The notes beneath the pieces were generated by a model that saw nothing but the letters and a program-made list of their open reading frames with translations, was not told the DNA's origin and ran no database searches. From the NCBI GenBank assembly GCA_947652605.1, contig OX393581.1, positions 27,336,788 to 27,400,787 of the forward strand: DNA of 64,000 nt, read 5' to 3'. Position 1 is the first letter of the stretch. Every line of letters starts with the position of its first letter. Origin of the DNA: Elmis aenea. Lineage: Eukaryota; Arthropoda; Insecta; Coleoptera; Elmidae. Shown one piece after another: positions 44,851 to 57,037 of the stretch. The position numbers and the translations under genes are program-made.

Positions 44851-46041
44851 GCATAGTTTTGTAAATGAACATATAAAATATGATATCATTGTAAAGAGAA
44901 AAAAATTATCTTGATACCTAAGTCATCGCCTAATAAGACTGCCATATAAAAAAAAGTTGTTTTATTTTATATTTCGTACGGTAACTTTCAAATTAATATT
45001 CGAGCATCACCATTTTTAAGCAAACGAAATCTATTAAACACATTTATTTGGCATTTTTGTATATTAGCAATGATAGCCGAGATATTTGAATTTCGGTTTT
45101 ATCATTATATCACGCAAGCCATGGAATGTTTAAACAAAACAATATATTGTTTAAAATACACTCCTAAATAGATAACTTTTGTCCCATTTAAACAACTTTA
45201 TGTTTTCATTATTTACGAAGATTGGAATAGTGTCACGGAGAAATATGAAACACCCTGTATATGCCGTGCTTAACACTATTGAGGTGCGTCAAGTACGAGG
45301 GAGAAAACTTATTTGGAAAACGGCGCGTGGTGCAGAAATTATCGATACCATTTAGACACGAGTTCTTGAAAATTTCGTTCGGTAGGTGTATTATTTTTAG
45401 TACAACACGTGTCTAATTTTATAGTTTCGCATTTTTAAAAGCACAATTATTTCGTATTAAATTATCAACACTTTCTAAACCTAAAAAGTACTTTTTGTGA
45501 CACTATCTAAAACGTTAAAAATTAAGCCTTAACTTTTTGTCCATTTTCGAACAGCATTATGTGATACGTTTTATTTAAATTTTATCTTAATTTATTTCTG
45601 CACACTAATTATTCCTGCATTAAATTTTGTCTCTGCGTAAAAATGTAAACCGCGTAGAGAATTTATTCAGAGATGGGTTGTGGTTAAATTTACCAACCGT
45701 TTAACTTTATACGGTCTAATGGTCCGCAAAAATAATTAGTAAATGCCATGTGCCGGCAGAGTCAGGGACCTGAACTTGTCAAAGAAGATAATTTGGAAAT
45801 GCGGCAGACACAAAAACTTTAAGGGCGAAAAAATTAGTTTGCAATGAGCGTGAACGGATGGTCCGTTTAATTAGACGCGATTAAGTAACTGCCATTAATC
45901 ATTACGTAAGTTATTTCAACACCCCTGACCAATTTTAAACTCGTGTTTATTTTAATATTGAAAATGCTATGTAATTATATGCAAAGATGACTTCATTTAC
46001 AAATCAACCAAAGGCAAATTATTTTGACTATTTGCTGTAGC
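44851..46041. other. AT-rich spacer
   Basis: A lone ACACCCTG|TA end of the TA-flanked family lies at 45250-45259. No coding recognised. Confidence 0.35.
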
Positions 46042-46049
46042 ACCTACGC

Positions 46050-46428
46050 CAGGGATGGCAAATAGGATTTGATCAGCGTGCCAAAATAAGATAAAATTTA
46101 ATACAAATTTTTCCCCATGCCAGTACCTAACCTAACCTAACCAACCTACCAGAAACAATCGTCAGTTATTTCGTTCAGTATTGCCAACGTCATGATTTTA
46201 TGTATTGTATCGATATAAGAAGAGTTGTTACTTTCTGGTATTTTTAATTTTTTGATATTTAAATAACATGTAGTAGTAGATAATTAGCATACTAATTAAA
46301 AACAAATAAAGCATTTCGAAAAAGTTTAAAATTTTAAAAACAAATTTATTCATAGAATTCCTTAGGGTGCCGTCGAAAATCTCTCGCGTGCCAAATTTGG
46401 CACGCGTGCCACCTATTTGCCATCCCTG
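46050..46428. mobile_element. hAT-type MITE (379 bp)
   Basis: Perfect 17-bp ends CAGGGATGGCAAATAGG / CCTATTTGCCATCCCTG and an exact 8-bp duplication ACCTACGC (46042-46049 and 46429-46436). GCGTGCCA/TGGCACGC words repeat beside the ends. No coding. Confidence 0.92.
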
Positions 46429-46436
46429 ACCTACGC

Positions 46437-46781
46437 ACTGGGTGTTTCATAAAAATTAAAATATTTATATTCAGGAAATATAAAATTTTCCTCTACAAAA
46501 TCATATTTCTTCTTCTTGCACCTTTTATTACGCCTCTACCTGTTTAAATTTTAATGTATAGCCTAGTTATTTGGGCTCTCCGAGGCTCACGGTGACCCCT
46601 AACTTCAGCAGCCCCACTCTTTGGTGACCGTCCTGCTCTTTTTTGTTCCCACGGGATAACATCTCTTGTAATTTTTTGTATTCGTTTGTCGAGCACTCTT
46701 TTTACATGTTTATTTCAAGGTCTCTGGCGTCGTCTTAAGAATTTTACTTGTCTTGAATATTCTGACGAATTTGTTTGCATG
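46437..46781 (-). other. Possible LINE tail fragment
   Basis: The minus strand of 46560-46780 has a codon-like, GC-richer composition (RAGRSPKSGAAEV in one frame) and may be a decayed LINE C-terminus, but no motif is convincing. Confidence 0.25.
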
Positions 46782-46789
46782 GTACTCAT

Positions 46790-47622
46790 TAGGGTTTCTC
46801 ATATTTGACCATTTTGCTTGTCCCGGGATTCCGGGAAGAAATCGGCCTTTGCCCCGGGATTTCCCGGGATTCCGGGATGTAGTAAATTATGTCAATATAT
46901 TTTTAAATAAATAACCCAAAAAATTAAGGGAACGGTTTATTACTTAAAAACAGCTCCAAGTCATATATGTAATACATTTTGCTCCATGATTATTATAAAT
47001 AATTCAATAATATTGGTGAGAGAATCATACATTTGGGAATTATACCCTTTATATTGCAATTTCATATTTATGAATACAATAATATAATTTTTACAATGAA
47101 TTTTTGTAATGTGATTTAAGAAAACAAAGGTGATCTGTGCTTCAGTCAATTAGTATTTTTCTTAATTTATAAGAAAAAGTCCTGCTGCATAAAATGCTCT
47201 CTCAGTCTCTATTGACGTAGGTGAAATTGTCTTAAGAGCATCTAGCACCAAAGAAACATCGTTCTCATCAATAAAATTTCATTTATAAGCTATTTTGCTT
47301 TGAATTATCAGGGTACACAAAAATAAAACTGTAAAAGTATTTTGAAGATATTAACTTTGTCATGTAGACCGGGCTTCTTTGCGCCATACTAAAAGAGAAA
47401 AATTATTTTGAAATAAAAATAAAGTTTTTCCATAATTTACTGTTAGTAAAGATATTTTAAGTATAAAATTCTGATAAGTTATGATAGTATTACAAAGATC
47501 TTAGCACAAAATAAACGAAAATAACACTTTTTTAAAATCCCGGGAATTCCTGGGACAAAAAGCATTTCCCGGGAAATATAAAATAGCTTAAAATGGACCG
47601 GGATCCCGGGAAAGAAACCCTA
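46790..47622 (-). mobile_element. hAT element (833 bp) with transposase remnant
   Basis: Perfect 10-bp ends TAGGGTTTCT / AGAAACCCTA and an exact 8-bp duplication GTACTCAT (46782-46789 and 47623-47630). Subterminal CCCGGGATTCCGGGA words occur near both ends. On the minus strand, 47280-47161 encodes ISPTSIETERAFYAAGLFL, the hAT C-terminal dimerisation signature (usually TSVESERAFSAAG). The rest of the transposase is missing, so this is an internally deleted derivative of an autonomous hAT. Confidence 0.93.
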
Positions 47623-47630
47623 GTACTCAT

Positions 47631-49257
47631 CTCTGCTAAACTGAATTAAAATAGGTAACGTCAGGAATGATTTTCAGGGTTAGAAAAATTATAGTTTTAC
47701 TCGAAGGGTTTATTTAAGGTATATAAATTAAATACAGGGTGTCTCATAAAACTGTGTTTATAACATTTTTATTTATAAATGTTTTCTGTCCCTTAGGTAA
47801 TTAATCGTCAAGACTACTAATTAATTGGCCACCCTGATCTCCGGACCTAACATCTCTTGATTCCGTTTTATAGGGTCATGTAAAGTCAGTTGTTTACAAA
47901 AATCGATTTAAAACTATCAATGCACTTAAGCAAACCAACCTTAGGTATCTGTATATGATATTCTGAGTAAATTGAAATTATAACTAGGCTCGCAATTAGC
48001 GCCAATTACGACAGTATTATAAAGTTTTGTAAGTATATAATAAGTACGAACTTTGCAAGAAATTTTAATATGTAGTTTAAATGTCGCGTACACAATTATA
48101 AACGATTTAAATAACACACAATGTTAGCCAATTTCTACGAACTCGTGAAATATTTCCGTAAAAGCAGATAAGTACTTAAATACGCTTAGCCAAAAAGAAA
48201 ACAATAAATAATCCATTTAGATACATTTAGATTTTACATGTTGTATCACTTTTTTATGATCAGTAGCGAAAAGATGTGAAATTACATAAGTTAGCGGTGG
48301 AGACCTTTTTGGGCTGCGTACCAAACCAAAAAAGTATTTTAAGTTGAAATATTAAAGCTGTAGCTAATATTTTCAGCCAACAATTTTTCATGCATAGTAT
48401 TACATGATTCGAGAACAGACTTTAGAGTGCAGTTTTTCTGGTGTTTAAATTACTTGATATATAATAAATTTCTTAGTTTGTTCAGATGTTTACTTAACCG
48501 GTTTTAACAGCAATGCAATTAATATATTATTCAAATTGCAGAAATGAATAAATAAACCATTGCTCAAGTTTATATCAGGGACCCGAACTGAACTGGGAAC
48601 AAAAACAGTAATGAAACAGTGCCTTTTTCATGAACCGTGAACCCTAGATGAACCCTCTAGTTAAAAAATCAAAATACCGCAAAATTGAACCGAACCGACT
48701 GGTGTAAACCGGTTCAAACAGCCGGTACACACGGTTCGGACCCGTGATATAATATAAAATTCTTTTGTAAAAACAAAGAGGCTATTGAACCGGGACCGGA
48801 TCCGGAACACATAACAGTTTCTGCCGAACCTGTTACCGAATCATCAAAAATAAAAACCGATGGTTCGGAACGTAAACCGAAAAGTTAAAATTTATCGAAC
48901 CGGTAACCGAAACTGAACCGTTATTCTTTGCGATTCGCGACTTTTGATGCCACGATGCTAGTGCCACGATGTCGCGACATCGATATTGACAGTTCGACAT
49001 TTGACGTAAGGCTACCATTCTTTTATATTTTGCCATAACAGATTAATAATATTCATTTGTTTGTCATCGATTTCCAATTTATTATGTCCTCAATAGATGT
49101 TCTAACGATTTTAGAGCATTATCAACAATAACCTTGTTTATGGGACAAATCTGTTCCCGAATATAGCGACTTCAAAATAATTAGTTGCTCTACAATACTC
49201 GTTGCTGCAGTTACAAGAGCGGCCATTTTTATTTTGATGTCACGACTTTCAATTTGG
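47631..49257. other. Spacer with GAACCG-rich repeat
   Basis: TA|CAGGGTGTCTCATAAAACT at 47735 is paired about 95 bp on with GGCCACCCTG. At 48578-48925 the words GAACCG/CGGTTC recur about fifteen times, starting CAGGGACCCGAACTG; this looks like another low-complexity hAT MITE, but its right end was not resolved. GATGTCGCGACATCG (48967) is a short palindrome related to the one at 49258. Confidence 0.45.
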
Positions 49258-49313
49258 GTAGTTCACACGGTGACATTTGATGTCGCGACACCAAATGTCA
49301 CCGTGTAAACTAC
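49258..49313. repeat. 56-bp palindrome
   Basis: GTAGTTCACACGGTGACATT with TGATGTCG is followed directly by its inverse CGACACCA and AATGTCACCGTGTAAACTAC; 26 of 28 positions pair with no loop. It ends five bases before the TA of the adjacent Tc1 element. Confidence 0.85.
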
Positions 49314-49319
49314 CGATTA

Positions 49320-50182
49320 CACTGTCGGTCAAAAGTTTAAGACCACCTTGGTGTTTCTAGAAAAGTAAATTTATAAATTGATTTGGTCCGATGACTCTAA
49401 ATTCGAAATATTTGGATCAAGAGAGAATTTTTGTTCGTCGCAGCAAGAGCAAAGAAAGTTGCCTGACTGTCCTGACTGTGTGGTGTTAACGGTAAAGCAC
49501 GGGAGTGGTTCCCTCATAAACTTTGGCTGTTTTTCTGCCTGCGGAGTTGGAAAATTAGTACTCATTGAAGGAATACTAAAAAAAAAGAGCTGTGTAAAAA
49601 AAAATAGATGTCAACTCTGTACCTACCATCTGTGCTACAACCAACATGTGATGCGCTCACCATGCAACAGGATAATGACATTAAACACAAATCAAGATTG
49701 TGCAGAAGCTATTTAAAATAAAGAGAGACAGATGGTCTCTTGAATAACATGATTTTGCCAACACAAAATCCAAATCAGAGTCCTATCGAGCTTGTAAGGG
49801 CAGAGCTCGATGAAACGGTCCGAGAAAAATGTCCTTCGTCAAAAAAGAGCTTTGGATTACGTTTTTAGAAAAATGGAAGAGTTCTTTACCAGAAACAATA
49901 AAAAAATTGTTGCCCGCACGCCAAGATTCGTAATATTAATTAGGTAATGCAAATATGGCTGTTTTGAGGAAAAGTCAGTAAAACTAACGACGATTTTTAG
50001 TATTCTTGCAGTATTTGATGTAATTTAAATTTTTATTTAATTAATTTCTAATATTTCAATAACATAATATATGTATTTATTTTATTCAGTAAACATTATA
50101 TTATATTTGAATAATATTTTCTTTGTTTTAAGTCCACTTTTATAGAAAAATTGAGGTGGTCCTAAACTTTGGATCGGCGGTG
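49320..50182 (+). mobile_element. Tc1-like transposon (863 bp), internally deleted
   Basis: TA flanks (49318-49319 and 50183-50184). Left end CACTGTCGGTCAAAAGTTTA and right end CTAAACTTTGGATCGGCGGTG are inverted with mismatches, continuing through AGACCACCTT/AGGTGGTCCT. A transposase remnant lies inside. Length is short of the usual 1.3-1.7 kb, and the N-terminal DNA-binding half is absent. Confidence 0.85.
49378..49940 (+). pseudogene. Tc1 transposase catalytic-domain remnant
   Basis: Reads IWSDDSKFEIFGS (first catalytic Asp region), VVLTVKHGSGSLINFGCFSA and GVGKLVLIEGIL in one frame. After a frameshift comes MQQDNDIKH (second catalytic Asp), and after another shift NQSPIELVRAELDETVREK (third catalytic acidic residue) and FLEKWKSSLPETIKKLLPAR near the C-terminus. 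The order matches DD(34)E Tc1 enzymes. It is dead through frameshifts and lacks the helix-turn-helix half. Confidence 0.85.
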
Positions 50183-50184
50183 TA

Positions 50185-51554
50185 TATTATTAAATGAAAA
50201 GAATTATTGCCATTTGTATTTTAAGGTTTACAGATTACGTTAATTTTATTTTTAAAAAATTTGATACAGCAATAATAATCTCCACGGTTTTTACCTCGCG
50301 ATGTTTATATGCTACTAAAACCTCTATATTTATTTAGTTTTCCACTTAAATCGGATTTTAATGTTATAAATCTGTTTTTCTTGCGCTTTATGAGATTTCC
50401 TTTAGCAAACATAAAAAAACGTTAGCATGAGGCAGGCGCTCTGGTAATATAAATATATTAGTTTACTTTTCATCGGGAAAAAGCGCTCGCTGTTCAGCGT
50501 TTGATAGCAAAGTACCGAAAGTAGCCACCAACAGAGATTTATTCCTTGAAAACTTAGTAAACCAGGACGGCAAAGTGCCATGTAAATGGTTTATCACGTT
50601 TATTTCTCGGACTCAGTTCACTTGACATACAGAGCACCGAGGATGCAATAAGTAACTTTCATCATCCCGTTGAATTACGTAAATGCAGAGATAGTAAACA
50701 CATCCAGTAACCAGTAATAGAGGAATTGCGTTGCTTCATAGCAACGACAGAAATTATATCGCAATCGATTAAATTACATGAATAGTAAAAACTAAAATGG
50801 AAGCAGACTGAATTGGTTGTAAATCTGTTTTTTAATAACTTAGGTCAAGAACAAGCGGAATTTATTACTTTGCTTATAACTTTTTTATTTAACATTAGAT
50901 GTATGCGGTTTTCTGTTTATCCAAAGCATTGCTGACCATATTACAGTGTCTATGTACCTACTGATTTATTAAAATCTCTTTTTAAACGTCATATTCTACT
51001 AAAGATATTATCTTTTTAATTACTTAAATTTCTATTAGCATTGTAAAATTCCGTGGTGGTGTAATTTTTAGTTGGTCTATTACGAGTAGGTAAGTCAAAG
51101 TTTTTCGGAATTCGTCCAAAAATCCAATGATCCAATGGTCATTCTTAATAGTAATACATTTTATACCATAGTACTGTATAGAATTACTTGCTGTTTTGCT
51201 ACATCTTGTCTATTTGCTACTTTATTACTTTATACTTTCAGATCCCAATAATACAGCGACTGCTTATGCAATGTTTTTATTCATGACTCGTCTTTGTTTT
51301 AAATGACTGTTATGCCTTTTCTATATTAACAAATTCATAATCACAACATAATAGAGTTATCCAAATCACTTTTTTTTTAAATTGTTTATCTTTGGACCTG
51401 TTAATTAGATTTTTTTAAAGGGTTATTTGATTCATGAATAATAATGCTATTAGTTTTAATAAAAATTCTCATCGTTTCGGAATAGCGTCTTTTAAAAACA
51501 TAATTTCTTAAGTCAAAGTTTGTAAAATAAAAAGTCGGAATTGTAAGATTTATA
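50185..51554. other. AT-rich spacer
   Basis: No repeat or exon recognised. Slightly more GC-balanced at 50450-50780 but without coding signal. Confidence 0.3.
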
Positions 51555-51556
51555 TA

Positions 51557-52595
51557 CCGGATGTAACAAAAATCAGGCTCACCTCTCTTTTTTTTAAATT
51601 TTTATTTTAGACAAATGAAATGTAGACATGTGATATGTGCAATAATCCCGATATTTTGAACATATGTACACTGTTGTTTTACTTCCTGTTTCGCCGGAAA
51701 TGATCCTAACTCTGTTATTTCAAATGGAACACTCAATATATTTTTGCATTTTTGGAAAGAGGAAGCGACTTTCGATACAACTGCATAAATTGCATTTTAT
51801 TATGTCAATAAGTGTGCGGAGAACGTTTTTGTACATTTGAATTGATATTTGGGTTACTTTAATAGACTTTAAAGGTTGCGAAATTTGTTTTTTCATAAAA
51901 AGTCAATTTTTTTAATGAAACGATAGTGGCTTATGTGGTTATTTGAATGGAGTATTTTCTGACGAATTCAACAATAGATACTAATAACTTATTTTTATTA
52001 GGAATAAGCATAAAAATTTCAAATTGTTGTGAAGTTTGGGTGAGATACCCTAATAATCATAGTTTACTATACTCAATAGCAACATAAAAATGTTTTTTTT
52101 TGTGTTGTCTCTTTTCACGACAATTATTAACAGCTAAAAATTATTTAAGAGTTTTAGCAACAACAACAAAAAATAAATTGCGCATGCAAAAGTTTTGTAG
52201 AATGAACAGGTCAAATATAAAAAAATTCTATAAATAAATTCAAATAAAGATACCAAATATTGGTATTGCCGAATTTGTCAGAAAATACTCTATTTTAATA
52301 AGCATATGAGCCACTATAGTTCCGTAAAAATAATGACTTTTTGTCAAAAAATCAATTTCGCAACCTTTAAATTCTATTAAAGTAACCCAAATGTCAATTA
52401 AAATTAACAAAAACGTTTTCCGGACACTTGTTGATACAGAGTGCTCCATTTAAAATACCAAAGTTAAGGTCATTTCCGGCAAACCAAAAGTAAAACAGTA
52501 ATTTATTGTACACATGTTCCAAAAATCCGGACTAAAATTTCATTTGCCTAAAAATAACGAAAAAAGCGGGAGAGCCTGATTTCAGTTACACCCGG
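51557..52595. mobile_element. TA-flanked fold-back element (1,039 bp)
   Basis: TA|CCGGATGTAACAAAAATCAG (51557) is inverted at CTGATTTCAGTTACACCCGG|TA (52595). The arms pair over most of the element: GGAACACTCAATATA with ATACAGAGTGCTCC; TTTGGGTTACTTTAATAGAC with TAAAGTAACCCAAATG; GGAGTATTTTCTGACGAATT with AATTTGTCAGAAAATACTC. The centre is near 52080. Part of the left arm matches 15110-15290. No coding; the 69-codon minus frame at 52240 is an arm artefact. Confidence 0.8.
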
Positions 52596-52597
52596 TA

Positions 52598-53103
52598 TGT
52601 AATCGACTAATGTTTTGTACAAAGTTGAAGCCAAAATCGAATGGCAATTTAGATATACAGAAAAATAAAGTCATTTTAGTATGCATCTGTTACTCAACTA
52701 TAAATGTCAGGTAAGTTTTTGAAGTATATATTTATATAATTCAGTTGTTTACTTAATTATATGTTTTCATTACTATATAAACAGAGTTAATTTTTTTATT
52801 TAATAAATAAATCATCTGTTTATCCGTTACATCGGACAGCGGCTATTACATTCATTATATCATTTCCATCAGATATTATTTGTAATTGTTACGTGAGTGA
52901 GAGTAAGAAATTTGGCTTGCCTAGATAGTTTACATTCCTTAACAGAGGTTCATTGGTTATTAAGTGTCCGTTAAAACTCTTGAGGCTTAAAATTTGTGTT
53001 CCAGATATTAATAATTAATAAAATATACAGATATTTTTTTTTTGTAAATTTTCCTTTTCCAACGAAATTTACACTTTAACCTTCTACTTTTAATGAGCCT
53101 GTT
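52598..53103. other. AT-rich spacer
   Basis: Nothing recognised. Confidence 0.3.
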
Positions 53104-53942
53104 TTAGACTGAATGAGTTCTGGTCAGGCGAGTTGAACTGCCAGTTATCTTTCTATCGTCGTCGTTTAAATGAGCGTCCCAATGGTCATCTGTCTTGCCG
53201 GAGGTGGTCTCTTTAAATGCGAGGTAGTCGTTCCTTTCGTATTCTGCCAACATGTTTATTCCAATAACTTTTTTATGCTCTTGTTCAATTTGATATATTG
53301 TTGCCCTTATTTTCCATAATCTCATTTTTCTTGTAGTTCCCTTGTCAGATGTCCTTCGTGTATTTTTTTAGATGATGCTCTTTACGCTCCTGTTTTGGCA
53401 CCGTAAATAATAATCGGCCGAACATAATATGTGTCAGAAATGCGGTCTTTACAGTGTTATGCTTATGACTGAAACTCTTGCAAACTTTTTTTTACATTTA
53501 TATTAACTTTTTCCAGATTTCCATAGCTGAAGATTTTACTTCGTATGTTATTAAACCTCATCACTTGTCCTATGGGTTCTTGATCATGAGTTAACCGCTG
53601 TGGTTTCTCTTAGATCGCCATTGACTTGGTTTTTGATATCAATACGATAATGTATTCTATGGATTTCGTGTTAAATGCCGGTAATAAACGTTGTAAATTA
53701 TTTTCGTTTTGAGAAATTAAAAATGTGTTGTCAGCAGAGCATACAATTCTAATTTGATGGTTGCCTAGAGCTAGCCTGTAGCCAGTGGCGATGGTTTTTA
53801 TTGAATCGGTGATGTTGTTCAGTATGGTGTTTAATAGCAAAGGACCGAGACAGTCTCCTTGGCATTTTTCTGTGCTGGTCTTAACGTCTCTTGTTTTGCG
53901 TGGTGATGTTGATGTTTGCACCTTTATTATTTTGTGATCCAT
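53104..53942 (-). pseudogene. LINE reverse-transcriptase relic
   Basis: The minus-strand frame 53942-53610 reads CQGDCLGPLLLNTILNNI (degraded motif B, normally RQGD-LSP-LFN), TGYRLALGNHQIRIVCSADN (motif C, A-D-N for ADD), TFLISQNENNLQRLL and KTKSMAI. Further left, decayed codons (QVMRFNNIRSKIFSYGNLEK) fit the next segment, where FNYLG is usual. The frame at 53325-53104 (WDAHLNDDDRKI) may be the tail. It is a different lineage from the LINE at 3682 (motif B form RQGD rather than PQGS) and much older. Confidence 0.7.
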
Positions 53943-54179
53943 TCTCTTTCAGGTTTTTAAAACAACTTTAATTTTTTTTTCATTTTTAGGTTTTGCTATA
54001 ACACTTTCTACATGTTCTGTTGTTATTGTTGTTATGGCTACATTTTTCTTCTCCAAAACACCCTAGCCAAAGACTGGAATATATAAGGTGGCCCATCAGT
54101 AACAGTAATTTTTCTCTGTTTGCCATCTTGACACATTTTTATTAAAAAACACTCTGTGACACGTCGACTGTAGATTTAA

Positions 54180-54556
54180 CCCTTTCGTCCCTGAATATAA
54201 ATAATGTCTTTTGGATCAAAAATTGGATATAATTTTGTCAGTTTAGTGTCAACTTGTAGTATTTCGCGACAAAAAATGAAATTATTTGTTGCGGCTGTGT
54301 GGGGGAGTATGGTACATATGTGTACCAACAGGGTTTTAGTGTGGTACGTATGTGTACCATCAGGTACCAAATAACGTAATAAAACCTACAAGTATTATTT
54401 TTTTGTCAAAATCTGCAGTATATTTACATCGAGACACATAACTGCAAGTCTAAATAACGTCATGGTACAATTCTCGCATCTCTAAAACGTTTAATTTGGC
54501 TTTCAGGTGTTTTAAAACATGTGTGGTACATATGTGTACCACTCGGGACGAAAGGG
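54180..54556. mobile_element. piggyBac-type MITE (377 bp)
   Basis: TTAA on both sides (54176-54179 and 54557-54560). Ends CCCTTTCGTCCC and GGGACGAAAGGG are a perfect 12-bp inverted repeat. Three copies of the palindrome-like GGTACRTATGTGTACCA occur inside (about 54310, 54342 and 54523). No coding. Confidence 0.88.
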
Positions 54557-54561
54557 TTAAA

Positions 54562-55820
54562 AGGGTTCCGTAAAACGGGATGAGAATGTAATACATTTCG
54601 GAGTTTTTTTTGTTGTAGCACCAGGAATAATTATTTTAGAGTTATGAAATTAGTACAGAATAATAGCTGTATATCTCCTCCTTCAATTCCTCTGCTTAAA
54701 TAACTTATATCTTTAAAAGGAAGGGAGTGGTAGAATTTTTTACGTCACATTCTCACCCCATTAGGTGGGATAAGAATGTGACGATAAGTTCAATTCATTA
54801 TTGTGGCTATGAAACTCCTCCTGTAACATTTTCGCCCCACCTACCAATGAGTTCAGCATGTTAGAATTGCTATCTCATCAAAATTTCAGTCTAAAGGCTC
54901 AGTTTTTTAATCATAATTAGGAATTTACTAACAAAACAAGCTATGTTTTATAATTATTTTATTTAAATATAAAAGAACATAAAGAAGAATAAGGAACAAA
55001 TAAAAAAACATCTTTAAACTCACCTTTCATGTCAATAAGGAATTTTTTCGCCTCATTTTTTTTTTTGGAGCAGAAATTTTCTTAATTATGCGTCTTATCC
55101 TCAACAGTTGGCCACTTCCAAAACTTACGAATTTTACACAAAACACTAACCTGATATTTTGCATCGTCTATAGTCTATAGCATAGCAGTCATTTGTCGAG
55201 GATTAAATGTTTTCGCATATTTTACTTGAATATAGTCTCCTATAGAGTAAACAGTAAAGGTTAGTACCTAATTTTCGGTGGTCGATTGTAGGGACCATTT
55301 TTTTGTTGATTTATTCGATTACCGCGTTTCATTGGTTTTTGGTCCAATTTTTGTAGACTCCATCACTAACTTTTTTGACGTACCTTTTTTTCCATCGATC
55401 AAAACTACGAATTTTTGCTGAAAACCAACATATAAAAACATAAAAAATTGGTGTCATATCTTACCCCTTTTTTTTTGATAAAATTTTATCGAAAACTTAA
55501 ACCAACAGTGATATTAAGTGAAAATTAGGAAAAACAAAAAATACACTTACCTCGGCTTTGGGATTCAATCAGCAGTTGCACCAATACAACACAAACACGA
55601 TAGGCGTAAAACGCGAAAAACAGCTAACTACAACATTATTCTTTGCCCACCGAAGATCACGTGATTAAAAAAAAATAAGTAAAAGTGTCTATCTTATAAA
55701 CATAATTTTCTAGCGGCGATATAGTAACTTTTACAAATCTCCGACTAGAAGCGATTGAAGCGAAAATTTCGCTTTGTCACATTCTCACCCTGGCAGTTAC
55801 ATTCTCATCCGTTTTCAGTA
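54562..55820. repeat. Possible TIR element with ACATTCTCACCC repeats
   Basis: TCCGTAAAACGGGATGAGAATGTA (54569, given here as overlapping words TCCGTAAAACGGGATG and GATGAGAATGTA) faces TACATTCTCATCCGTTTTCA (55798). CACATTCTCACCC or its inverse also occurs at 54748 and 54770, forming a GTCACATTCTCACCCCATTA/GGTGGGATAAGAATGTGAC hairpin, and at 55778. No coding. It begins right after the piggyBac MITE. Confidence 0.5.
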
Positions 55821-56200
55821 CTTCAGTTCATAGTTTTTATTCATGCCTTTTTCGGAAACTAATGACTAGATATTAAAAAGTATCATACTGTTATAAAGAC
55901 AGTTTAATAGCTTTAAAGTGATGTGCCACCCTACTTCATTAAAATTTTTAAAGTAATTGTCCCCCAGGTTAAGGAGTAAATGGAAACTGTGAATTCAAGT
56001 GCCTCCCTTGTTTTCGGTTAGCCACATTTGTATGTAGTCAGTAAATTGGGATTTTATAAAAACTTAAACATGCGGTGAAATAGCTTTATGACAGCACTAG
56101 GAAGGCTTAATGCTGCCAGCTTTTTTATTAATTAGTAAACTCTACTAAGTGTCATCTAAAAAAAGAGGAATCACTCCCACAACCTTTCACTTGACTTATG
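55821..56200. other. AT-rich spacer
   Basis: Nothing recognised. Confidence 0.3.
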
Positions 56201-56437
56201 CTATAGTAGTCGCAGCGAGAAGTGAACTGTGACGCAGAAACCAAAACTGGTCCAAAGCGTTTATTACTGCACCACCTAAAAACATCGGCCTGTCTCAGCA
56301 ACGTGGTTATAACCTGTAAATCACAGCAGTCAAATTAAGTCCACTAAAAGTCAACGTTTTTAGAAAAGTCTAAATATCAATCGCGATCCCCTCTCTTTGC
56401 GCATCTCGCGGTCCACTTCTCGCTGCGACCACTATAG
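56201..56437. mobile_element. TIR MITE (237 bp)
   Basis: CTATAGTAGTCGCAGCGAGA with AGTGAAC at the left and GTCCACTTCTCGCTGCGACC with ACTATAG at the right; 27 bp inverted with two or three mismatches. The target duplication is unclear. Confidence 0.75.
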
Positions 56438-57035
56438 TTGAAAGTTAACTTTTTTGTTCATTCGATCGGTGAGCACTGTCGGATATGAATGTATAGTCAA
56501 AGAATTTAATGTTTTTGCATATAACCTAGTGAAATTGATAAGCGTACCTTCCATATTCAACGGTTAATCAGTAACAAAAAAAGTCTGTTAATTAGCTGAG
56601 ACAACTAATATGTACTTCAAGTAAGCCGTCACTGTCAATGAATAAATTCTTCTTATAGGCTTAACAGCAATTAACATTAAGAGATACAGTTGGCATGTCT
56701 GAGACGAACTGAAAATATTAAATTGACAAATTAACAAATGTTTAAATGAACTCATTTGCTGTAACTGCTGTATCCTTCGCGTGTTTTATAATCACTAATT
56801 TTTAAATTAAGCGTAATTAATTGTTGGCTTGCTCATAATAATGTATGCAGTGCATTACTATAAATCTACTTATATGTTTCTGCTTTAAATATGCTTTTGA
56901 CCTCAAAGGAGGATACGCGAAATATTCAAAATTGTCTTAACTCCACTAGATCAGCATTTTATTGCAAATGGTATTTTACGTGCTAAAGCAAAATTTAAAA
57001 TAATGGGATGTTTAGTGTGTTGACGGTATAAATTA
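56438..57035. other. AT-rich spacer
   Basis: Nothing recognised. Confidence 0.3.
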
Positions 57036-57037
57036 TA

